Positions 31,725 through 41,921 of a DNA stretch of 64,000 nucleotides are shown here, piece by piece. The notes beneath the pieces are model-generated. The model saw only the letters and a program-made list of their open reading frames with translations. It searched no databases and was not told the origin of the DNA. Within the stretch, counting starts at the first letter, position 1, and each line of letters begins with the position of its first letter. Origin of the DNA: Pogostemon cablin. Its lineage: Eukaryota; Streptophyta; Magnoliopsida; Lamiales; Lamiaceae. The stretch covers positions 945,648 to 1,009,647 of the forward strand of contig CM042957.1 of NCBI GenBank assembly GCA_023678885.1, given 5' to 3'. The position numbers were made by a program, and so were the translations under genes.

Positions 31725-34211
31725 TATACTGCTCTAAAACGCCCTTCTTGCTACTACATTCACATTACCATCTCAACTGCACCAGAAAATGGAACAACTA
31801 AGATCAATAGCTGATTATTTCATTGCAAAATCATGATCCTTAAAACGTTTAAGAAAAAGGGCATCACCATCCACTCAATGGCTCAAGTTTTAACTCGTAT
31901 CATTCCAAATAGAAGGTAATAGATCAAGCAAGAAAGAAGTAAATAACAAACAATTGACTATAATAGGATTACTACCTCCAACCAATAACAATGCTTAAAA
32001 CAACTTCTACACAAGTCCAGTAAATTATGGAGTAGCAATTACAGCTCAATTTTCCGTCATCAACACAACAAAGGAGAATGGACTATAAAGACAGATTCAA
32101 AAGAGTAAAATTCAATCGAATTCTCTTGCTCTATCAAGTGCAAATGGTAAATGAGAATATCATTTTCATTTATGCCAACACAAACCCATAAAACATCCCA
32201 GAAAAATTGAACAATCAGAAATGCAACAAAACGCATACAAAATGAAAAAAAAAAAAAGCAAATTAAAGAAAGAAAAGGGAAGAGATAAGCAAGAATGTTC
32301 ATACCTTTAATCCAGAGAACAAAAGACAAGAATAGGAAATTCCCAGTGGATTATACACAAAGTTAAACATTCATTATTCTAAGGAATCTTTGCAAATGTG
32401 TGTAGAGAGAGAGAGGAGAAGGAGAGGGAGGAAATAAAGGAGTTAAAGGTGTACAGCAAACGCTCAGCATTGTGTTTTAGATGAAAACTTGCAACTATAA
32501 TTATAGCTCCTGAGAGAAAGCAATCGTTATTGGCAGCAGCAAACCATCCGGATCAATGATATGTCAATGGGCCAAGAGCCCAAATAAATTTTAGAGAAGA
32601 GCCCATATAAATTCCAGAGAAGAGCCCATCACTATTGATCCAAATGTTTAATTAGTCCACCGCTAACATGGCAGGGAGAAATTTAAATGTTTTTGGATTT
32701 GGATTTTGAATACCTTAAATAAACCTTTTTGGGGATTTAGTTTTATTAGAGATTTATAAATATTTCTTATTTTACTTTTATACTTTCAATAATTAATTGG
32801 TGATAATTTAGATTATTATTATTTCTGAAAACGGGTAGCATAATTATAATGTGGGAGCCATCGAAATGTGTTGTTATATTGTGAATGAGGTAGGATATTC
32901 GAGTGGGTCAATATTTGCATGCAGCAGTTTTGTGGAAGTGAAGACACGTTTCTTTCAAATTGAATCGCGCTTTCATACTTATTTAGGAAGGTTTAGAGCG
33001 ACATTACTAATGGGTCCCCAAAATATTGTTTAATTCGAATGTCGAACAAAACATTTACATTACATCTGCCGAAAACGCGTTTTCTCCTTCACACGTTCAC
33101 ATTTACATCGCTTTTTATTATTTCTTTAAAATACTATTTTTATTGAAATGATAATTGTACATCCGCAGGAGAAGAGAATCTTTCTTTCAGTTTCTGTTTT
33201 AGTTTTAGTTTTATTTTTATATAAATAAATAAATAAACATGGCAAGAAATTCAAATTGATACAGAAGTCAAATGTGTCAGTGAGTCATGTTTTTAATATC
33301 AGATTAAGCAATCCTTTATAATAATCGTGTTTCATAGTTGCTAAATATAATAACTGTATGACCAAATTATTCAGCTAAAAGACTCAAATTGAAATTGGAG
33401 GACAACTTTGCAATCGAAATTCCAAACTACAGTCAATTTCAGCCTTCAAGATAAAGTCAATGCATACGTACAAATAAAATAATCAAAATGAATACCTACA
33501 TACATACTACAACACTAGTTTTAGTATTTCAATACGACCGTATGAATTTTATTTATTAATTCGTATAGCAATGCGACCAAAAAAACTTAGTATATATATA
33601 CTGTCAATACTAATCGACGTGTCAAATTATTTTTTTATTATAATTAATAGAATTCAAAAATATCAAGATAACTTTTTTTTTTTTTGTGCATGCACTTGAA
33701 ATATCATCGTCTACACTATAAAAGCATTGGATCCTAGTACGGTGAATCACTATGCAATAACAACTCTTAATTCGGTTAATCAACAAAAGAATGCATGTAG
33801 TTATATTTAAATTAAGAAAAAAAATTATAGCAAGTGAAGTGAATTAACACATATATAGAAGAGTTGGTTTAAGTGGAGATGGCTTAAGATGTTTTTTCCC
33901 TTAAATATGTGCTTTACGGATTGATTACCTTGCCTTAAAAAAAAAATGGAAATGTTGATTAGTGGCTAAAAGAGGAAGATTCTTTAGGACCCACGCGGAA
34001 AAGTTAATAAAATGGAGTTGGGTAGAGAGAGAGCGCGCGGTAAGGATCCGACATCACATGGACACGGTGAAACCTGCCACTGCCAGCCAACATGACCCAT
34101 TGCCCCATTTTCGCACTGCTAAATTACAATTAACCTTTCCCCATTGAAAGCGATGTCTGGAATTTAATTAGTAAAAAATGTTTCTAAAACATTTTCAAGA
34201 ATTTTTAATAT
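31725..34211. other. RING gene leader, then AT-rich intergenic DNA
   Basis: 31725-~32450 is the leader, with a likely UTR intron and the promoter of the RING gene. Beyond that I see no gene. Short open frames around 32851 and 33962 show no family features. Confidence 0.4.
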
Positions 34212-34424
34212 TACTCCTTCAGTTCGCTTCTAACGTATCTATTTGATTTTTGCACGTGGATTAATGAGTATTATTATTATATGTAAAGTGAGTAGTTGTA
34301 TTAGAGGGAAGTTGTGTGTCATAGTGTGTATTCTATTTTTTTTATTAAATAGGGAAAGTGAATACCTTTGAAGCGGACGTCAAAAATAGTAAAATGAATA
34401 CCTTAGAAACGGATGAATGGAGTA
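34212..34424. mobile_element. Stowaway-type MITE
   Basis: Ends TACTCCTTCAGTTCGCTTCTAA and (inverted) TACTCCATTCATCCGTTTCTAA. 213 bp, noncoding. Confidence 0.65.
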
Positions 34425-34552
34425 TTATTTAGAATGATTCATAATGAATATTTTTTTTTAAAAAAAAATATGTGAATGTTATTGAAGTTATTAATCATTG
34501 TTATTGTTGTTTTTTTTAAATGTATAACTAACCTCAAATTTTATCAATGAGA

Positions 34553-34777
34553 TACTCCTCCCGCGTAGAAAGGTAAGCATTTTGCTATTTTGGTCACTCG
34601 CATCAAATGTATACATTTTTCTTTTTAAATACATGAGACTCATACACATTATTAATATATTTTATATATGAGTCCCACGCACTTCAATAATACAACTATC
34701 TACTACTTATTAAATAATTATATTCCTTAATTTACATGCAAAAAGTAAATGTATACGTTTCGGCAGATGGGGGAGTA
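34553..34777. mobile_element. Stowaway-type MITE
   Basis: Ends TACTCCTCCCGCGTAGAAA and (inverted) TACTCCCCCATCTGCCGAAA. 225 bp, AT-rich. Second MITE within 350 bp. Confidence 0.65.
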
Positions 34778-34862
34778 GTATATTGATGATTCCCTAAGTC
34801 TAATTATCCTACATTTTGAAAGTAATTAATTATTAGTAAGATGTAGGATGATTAATGGGAGG

Positions 34863-35278
34863 ATTACTACTAAGTACAAAAAAAATTCTTAATTACTAAG
34901 AGATACAAACATACAAAAATATTACAACTAACTACAAAAATATATAGTGATATTCCAATATTACCCCTACAATATGCTGCACATAAATGTTATGTGCAGC
35001 AAAAGTTCGTGTGCAGTAAAAAAAAAGTGTGTGCAGCAAAAAAATGTGGTGGTCCGGCAGAGCTCCCGCGACGGCAGCGGTTCGGCGGAGCTCAAGCGAG
35101 GTCAATTTTCCGGCAACAGCGGCGGCGGAGACCGGCGACCGGCCGCCGGCGGTGGGTGAATGTTAGGGTTTGTGGTTAAAAGTGTATGAGTTTAGGGTTA
35201 TATTTAGTATTCTATGTAATAGTAATTATTTTAAATCAATGTATCTGATAGCAATTAGAGTATAAAGTGTGTACTAAT
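34863..35278 (+). mobile_element. Dispersed GC-core element, copy A
   Basis: AT-rich arms surround a GC-rich core (CCGGCGACCGGCCGCCGGCG), preceded by several GTGTGCAGCAAA-like repeats. Ends ATTACTACTAAGTAC… and …GTGTACTAAT are weak inverted repeats. A copy in the opposite orientation is at 46099-46546. It sits ~325 bp upstream of the VQ gene. Confidence 0.7.
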
Positions 35279-35602
35279 TTTTTCATGATTAATTATAATT
35301 AAAGCAGGGATTAGGTTGGTAGGTCCGTACATAGGGTGCATGTTAGTTTGGCAGTGCCACGTAGAGAGGTGATTCTGAACGCGGTTACTCCCGCACCGTC
35401 CTATTTATTCAGTTAGCAGCGAACCATTTCCCCCTCCCTACCCAAAAAACCACACCACCTATTTAATTAGTTCTCTCTCTCTCTCTCCTCCTCTTACTCC
35501 TCATGACCGCTTCACTCTTTCTCCTCAATTTCATTCTTCCTTCAACTTCAATTTACATTTCTCGACTATAATTTTTCTTTAAACGCTAATTTAATAGTTT
35601 CG

Positions 35603-36094
35603 ATGGCTTCTTACGATAATCAGATGATGGAGCAGATTTGGTTTTCCGACCTGGAAACGGAAACCTTCACCAAGGCACTGCACACCACATTCGCCGCAGG
35701 AGATTTTTCGGAATCGCTGTTTTCCCATCCGAATACGACGCCGGTTCAGACTCCGACGATTTCTGGCGTATCGGAGAACGATTCTCTCGTCTCGAAGAAG
35801 CGCCGGACCGCTCCTCCAACCGGCAGAGTGGCGAAGCGCAAGTCACGCGCCTCCAAGCGAGCTGCGACGACGACGTTTATAGCCGCGGATCCCAATGATT
35901 TTATGCGAATGGTACAGCAAGTCACCGGTTTCAACAACCACCTGCAGCTACCCATGGCGGCGGATTGCGGATTGCCAACCCTCGACACTTCGGCTTTCAC
36001 GGTGGCGGCGGATGGCGGCGCAGGGGCTTCTCACCATTACCTGGACTCTTTTTGTACCTTTCCCACCCTCGAGTCGTGGAAAGCTGTAGAGTAA
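35603..36094 (+). CDS. VQ-motif protein
   Basis: Intronless, 163 residues. The VQ core FMRMVQQVTGF (FxxxVQxxTG) is at ~res 100-110. It is preceded by a basic, Ser/Thr-rich stretch (KKRRTAPPTGRVAKRKSRAS) that may act as a nuclear signal. VQ proteins bind WRKY factors (and some MAP kinases) and tune defence and stress transcription. The length, the basic region before the motif, and the C-terminal …FPTLESWK end are typical of this plant group. The first ATG lies in a CT-rich leader, with no competing start. The partner WRKY cannot be inferred. Confidence 0.9.
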   Translation: MASYDNQMMEQIWFSDLETETFTKALHTTFAAGDFSESLFSHPNTTPVQTPTISGVSENDSLVSKKRRTAPPTGRVAKRKSRASKRAATTTFIAADPNDFMRMVQQVTGFNNHLQLPMAADCGLPTLDTSAFTVAADGGAGASHHYLDSFCTFPTLESWKAVE

Positions 36095-36489
36095 CAAACA
36101 TTTTTTTAACTTTAGTCCGGGAGGGGTAGGGTCGGAAGATCCTGTTAATATTGTTGGGTTGGGGGAGGGGTGGGGTGAATCATCATGGAATTAAGGAGCA
36201 TGTTTTCCCTTTCATTCTTCCATCCTTAATCACATTCACAAGATTTTAATTTTGTTAACCTGTGTTAACTACACTGCACCTGCCTAATGCAATCTTAATT
36301 TATTTCAAGAATATATATCATCAAAACATAAGTTTCACAATAATGTTAGCATAAAACCTGCTTGTTTTGAAACATCCTATAAAAACTTGTATTATTCATC
36401 TTTTGGAAAAAAAAAATCTTACTCAAATATTAATAATATTTATAATTCAATTAATTGAATTAAAATGTGTTTCTTTTAGAATTACATAA

Positions 36490-36666
36490 TATTCCCTCCG
36501 TCCCACACATAAATCTTTTCTTTTTTTCATACACACATAATACTCATATACATTCACTAATACAATTAAAATATGGACCCACACTTTTACTAATAAAACT
36601 CCTCACTACTTCTACATATTAAATAATAATACTTCTTACGTGAAAAAGCAAAAACTAGAGGGAGTA
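36490..36666. mobile_element. Stowaway-type MITE
   Basis: TATTCCCTCCGTCCCACAC… to …CTAGAGGGAGTA; 177 bp, ~400 bp downstream of the VQ stop codon. Confidence 0.7.
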
Positions 36667-37229
36667 TATATACATTTAAAAGTCTTGTGCATCCGGCAAG
36701 CTTCCAAAAGACAAACCCCACATCATTTTAATTTTTTGTTGATTTGGATTGTGGGAGAAGTACTAGTTTATCATATATAGCTCAAAGGATTTCGTTTCAT
36801 ATAGGAGTATGCGATAATATGACAGCAAGACTCGCAAATCAATTTCTCAAATTAAAATGAAATTCCATCCAAGTTGAATTATTAAATTGATCAATTGGGG
36901 GCATAATTTTGAAATTGATGATCACTGCAAATATTCTTTAGGGCCGAACAACTTGTTCAACGTATGAGACCTACGACATTTTATTTATTTGTTTAATTAA
37001 TCTTACATTGCAGATCTTATCACAATCACGCAGTTTTCCATCAAACTTTTTCAAATTTTAAATTCCAAATGGATGCAATAATTTTTAAAATAAAGGAATT
37101 CAAATGCATGGCGAAGTCAAAAGAATTATCAGAAGCTATAATAATATATATTCCATCATGTTAGGTGACAGTATTCAGTTGACTCGAGTCTCCAAATATA
37201 TATTTTTTAATTAAATATGTTTAATTAAT
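36667..37229. other. AT-rich intergenic DNA
   Basis: No gene or clear repeat is seen. Confidence 0.35.
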
Positions 37230-37396
37230 GGGGTGTAATCATTTCTGCCCAATGCTAACTTGTAAAAAACAAAAATGCCCAGTCAATGTGGAAATAGCAA
37301 AAATGCCCACTTATCATAATGAAAGACTATACTACCCCTGATGACTTAAAAGCAGCAGTGTTGTTGTGGACTTCCACCTTTTTCGAAAAATACTTA

Positions 37397-38250
37397 TAGG
37401 GGTGTAAACGGGCAGGGTATGATACGGGTACGTCAAATCCATACCCTACCCTATATCTTTTTCCTTCACTCATACTCTACCCTATTACCCTCAAATGTAT
37501 CATCGGGTAGGGTATGTGTATTATCCATCGGATAATGAATAATCCATGGATAAATGGATATCCACCTATTTTAAAGTGACCACCTTAGTTGTCTTCACTA
37601 TTCTCATTTATCCCTATGATGCCGATACTTCTCTTTATTTTATTCGCCTTAAATAAATACAAGTGCCCAACATATAAATAAATCATCACTCTCAACCACA
37701 CAAGAATCATGAATCAAACTACAAAATAATGCTTCAAGTTATACTAATAGCATTAAAAAACCCAAGTAGCACAATAAAAACTCATCAAACTAATCAAGCA
37801 ATGTTTATAAAATCAACTTCAACAATTGCATAACTTCAAGTTTACACAGATTTGATAACTTCAAATGTAACAAAGATCTTCATAGTTTCATAATTTCAAA
37901 TTTAGTTATCAACAGATTCATCCTAAAAAAATACATATATAAATATTAAAGGGCATATTTTAATAACTATCATTATAATAAGTATAAAGAAATAAAGAAA
38001 TATAAAGAAATATCGATAAATATAAAGAAATAAAAAAAATATATATATATAAGTATATGGGTAAACGGGTAGGGTAATCGGGTAGGGTAGACGGATATTT
38101 TATAAAAATCATACCCTACCCCTACCCTTAATATTTTAAATGGATACGGGTAGTATCCTACCCGATACCAGATTATACTATACCCTACCCTTACCCGATT
38201 GGGTATTACCCGCCGGGTACCCGAACCCGCGGGTAAAATTGACACCCCTA
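37397..38250. mobile_element. hAT-type MITE nested in the MULE
   Basis: Ends TAGGGGTGTAAACGGG and …CGGGTAAAATTGACACCCCTA (inverted TAGGGGTGTCAATTTTACCC). Flanking 8-bp direct repeats AATACTTA / AATACTCC agree at 6 of 8 positions. 854 bp. The subterminal regions repeat ACGGGTA/TACCCG motifs. Same superfamily as 23734-24163. Confidence 0.7.
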
Positions 38251-38381
38251 AATACTCCCATAGTATACTAATTAATAGAATTACTAAATAAATAATAAAT
38301 TAATAAAAGTATTATTTAATAATATAAATAATTTAATTTTATAATTAATTGATCTCTCTATTCTACAATTATCTTCATAAT

Positions 38382-38585
38382 TTCTATTTCCGTCCGTCTC
38401 ATATTTATTTCCATAAAAAAAAACACCTTGATTAATAACTTCAAAATATCACTCTCATCACAAAATATACTTTATACTTTATTTATCATCTAAAATATCA
38501 TAATATTTCTAAAAAATAAATAAAATTGGTAAAAAAAATATTTTTCTAAACTACATATGTACAATACTAAGAAATGGATGGGGTA
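38382..38585. mobile_element. Possible degenerate MITE inside the MULE
   Basis: CCGTCCGTCTCATATTTATT near 38390 and ATGGATGGGGTAT near 38575 look like worn Stowaway ends. Weak. Confidence 0.3.
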
Positions 38586-39609
38586 TTAATAATTAATAAA
38601 ATGTCCAAATATTTAAATTATTCAAAAATATCTGAATATTTAATTTAATTATTAATAATTCTGTTTATAGTTTTATACTATTTTTTTAAAGAAATTTTTA
38701 TTTTTTAAAATAATTTTTTAGTAAGAATAATTAAAAGTTTAACCGATGGAAGTAGCAAGTACCCTAAAAATCATGCCAGCTAAACTTTTCATCATGTTTT
38801 TTATTAAGTGTATTTTGGTAAAATTATAATAAAGTGGGCAGTTTTGATGAAAATATGTTGACGTGGGCATTTTTTATTGTTGAACATTCATTATGGGCAA
38901 CAGGCCCTAAAACCTCCTAATCCCCTTAATTAATATTTAGAAAAATATTCTTCTTTTTAACTGACGAAACCCGTGAAGATTTGGATTATATGAGATCTTT
39001 TCTAAAGATTATTATAGACTAATTTAGACAGCCCTTTATAAATTTAAGTGTTGAATTATTCAATCAATTTTTATTTATTTCTAGAAACGTAGGTGTGATT
39101 AATGATGATTACTTATGAGCTTAACCATGGTCCACAAAAATAATATTATAAGCCCATTGTTTTTTGAGCTAATTGTGGAATACTGCTTACCTGTATAGAA
39201 TACCTTAAGAAGTATAACAGCACATATTGCAATTATGATAACATAGAATTTATGCATATGTGTACATATGATATAATGTGGAATTTTTTTATTTTTAAAT
39301 CGAACACTCTAACTCAGTTAATTAACAACAAATACAAATGCGATGAGGTGTGTGTGAACTCAATAATGGCAACATCTGCCGTCCAAAACTCCCAACTGTT
39401 TATCCGACGGCATCTGTTCAGTGTGTACCTGTGGGCGTCCACACTGTTGAATTAATTCCTACTCCCTCTATTAACTATACTCATCTCTGTAATTCATTAA
39501 ATTTACGCTAATAAAATATGTCTAATTAATACAATCGGATTTTCTTTATTTAGATTCAAAATGATCAAATAAGTAAGTAAAATTTAATGTGGTCTTTTAT
39601 CTCTCTCCC

Positions 39610-39860
39610 TATGGCATAAGATATCGGATTTCCCGTCGCCATTGGCTTGACTAACCAACCTGAGCTATCGTAAGGAAACCCTAGGTTGACTGCCGAAAGG
39701 CTAGAGAAAAGAAAGGCGATTCCTTTAGAGCTCGGCGCGTTGTCGGAATAGGTGCTCTAAGCTTTATCCAACCACGCCGTATATGTATGTCTCCATTTGA
39801 CCTCAGATTCGTCCTTTGGTGGTCAACTAGTAATAGGTGGCTCTTGATATGTGTGCCATA
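39610..39860. other. GC-richer ~250-bp block bounded by inverted repeats
   Basis: TATGGCATAAGATATC at the left and GATATGTGTGCCATA at the right are imperfect inverted repeats. The interior (CGTCGCCATTGGCTTGAC…, AGCTCGGCGCGTTGTCGG) is clearly richer in GC than its surroundings. It could be an organelle-derived insert or a small TIR element. No function is assigned. Confidence 0.3.
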
Positions 39861-39945
39861 AGAAAATGTCAATTATTTTTCTTTGAGATAATATTTTCCT
39901 TTAGAGTATGTTTTATCTCTCACTACATATCATTTATTTATCTAA

Positions 39946-40234
39946 TACACCCTCCCTCAGTCCTATACTTATATTCACACTTTTCGTTTTCGTCCGTCCC
40001 ACACTTATATTCACCACCCAAAAAAGGAAACTTCACACTAACCAATAACCTTAAAAGTTATCTTAATTTCAAAAATATCACTCCCACCTAACACACATAA
40101 CATACTTTATAATTTATTTATTACCTAAAAATACCACAATACCCTTAAAAAATCAATAAAGTTAATCAAAAGCAATTTTTCTTAAACTTCGTATCTACAG
40201 TGTCGGTGAACTTAATTATGGAACGGAGGGAGTA
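39946..40234. mobile_element. Stowaway-type MITE
   Basis: TACACCCTCCCTCAGTCC… to …GGAACGGAGGGAGTA; 289 bp. It matches the arms of the element at 24875 without the GC-rich insert. Confidence 0.65.
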
Positions 40235-41456
40235 ATTTGCAAGCAGGATATATAATTATACCTGTAACATAAGTTTCCAACAATATTTTTAAAGGAGGTC
40301 AATTTGGTCATGTTGCCTATTTAAATTAAAATTTAAAAGACTACAAATATTAATTAATGATCGATTATTGGACAAGATGCTTTCATTAGCGTAAATTGTA
40401 GCATTCATTATACGTGGCATAAATACATGAGTTTGAGTTAGATGAAATTTGAATGTAAGATTATCATTAAAGTAATGAGACAGACAATTGATGATAATTA
40501 ATTTGGACCATAATAATAAGTAGACGACAACAAACATCGTGAAATTCGATTTTCCATTTCGTTGGCCCCATACGACTTTGGATAATATTGGAAATAAGAA
40601 ATTAATTTTCGTGGGTTTTCATTATATCAATTTCCTATTTTACGTGGAATTCTTTTGTGGAAGACAACGATTCACTCTCAATATTTAAATAATATATTAC
40701 TTATCTATCCCGAGTATTCATATGGATGCTCTCTAATGTGTTTGAAAATTATTGGATTAATAAGTTACAATTATTATTGCATAATATGTCGAAATTCATA
40801 AGACATTTATGTGTTGCAAATATAAATAAAACGTAATAGAATGATTGATCATATAAATATGTACTCCATTTGCAATTCGAATTTAACAATTAACAATTAA
40901 TAAATAAATGAATAGAAATTTAGAGGATGGATATGTTAAGAATTATTGTAGATATATTAAATAAAATAGGATGACGTTGGTTTGTATAAAAGGGGAGCAA
41001 TTGCGTGAAGTAGTTGTGGGAGAGGTTATTGACCAACAACGACTTTGGGTTGGCTCTGTAAGCAGTGACGTGGCAGTTGACTTTGCCATCCTCATTAATT
41101 CTAACAATATTATTTTTATTGCCACATTAATTATTCTCACAACCATTATTCGTCTCTGATTTCATGCTTACCTTCTTATGACCTCATTATTTTTTTCCAC
41201 ATTTACACCCAAAATAAATAAATTTAAATATACCTCCATAATTAAAACTATAGGGCTCAAACAAGAACTTATCTCTAGTTATTATAGTTAAGTAAACTAG
41301 AATTGAATTACAAGTATTCTCATATCAATCGTCTATAGTTTCTGTTTACGTGTGTTGACTTGCAAGTCCTTTAACGTAAAGATTAGAGGAGAAAATGAAA
41401 TATCCTGTCAACATACATAAATTTATATATTATTTGACAAAAAGATACCAAATTAA

Positions 41457-41488
<32 letters not shown>

Positions 41489-41921
41489 GAAAATGTATTT
41501 CCTTATTTTTTTCCTCGAGAAGGACAAATAATGCCTTTTAGTTTTTTCCACTTAGAATTTTTAACCCATTTGACCCCTTTGAAAATGGACAGTTAAAGAA
41601 CCACACTTAATTACCTGATGATTTCTAGATTAACTAAAAAATGGTAGCATATGTATTTATTTATTTTAATTATTTTTGTTCCGCTAAAGAAAGAAAAAAA
41701 AATCTTTAAAATGATTTTTATGTTAAGATTATATCAGCATACGGATAGAATATCATGTTAATGAATCATGTATATATACATGAGGTATAGTATGTTTTAG
41801 GACAATTGACAGTTATGTGGGAAAATAAATTATCTAACCAACTGGCAATTAGTTGCACTTTATACACACAAGTTCCTAGGAACTATAGGCTTTACATACA
41901 TTATACAAGAATATTGACAAG
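40235..41921. other. AT-rich intergenic DNA
   Basis: No gene is recognised. An (AAT)n microsatellite lies at ~41457-41485. The right end is the TFIIIA 3' UTR. Confidence 0.35.

Larger units (their letters stand above)
37230..38925. mobile_element. Mutator-like nonautonomous element (host of nested insertions)
   Basis: Inverted ends GGGGTGTAATC…CTGCCCAATG and (inverted) GGGGATTAGG…GTTGCCCATAATG continue inward for about 100 bp, sharing AAAATGCCCA and AAATGCCCAC blocks on both sides. A 9-bp direct repeat TTAATTAAT flanks it (37221-37229 and 38926-38934), the MULE duplication length. The repeat is AT-rich, so chance cannot be excluded. It contains the hAT element at 37397-38250. No transposase is present. 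Confidence 0.6.

Noticed and set aside
34947..35179. Arg/Gly-rich small proteins
   Set aside because: They come from the GC-rich core of a dispersed element; the opposite-orientation copy has no matching frame.
38750..38925. Independent repeat next to the hAT element
   Set aside because: It is the right inverted end of the outer Mutator-like element.
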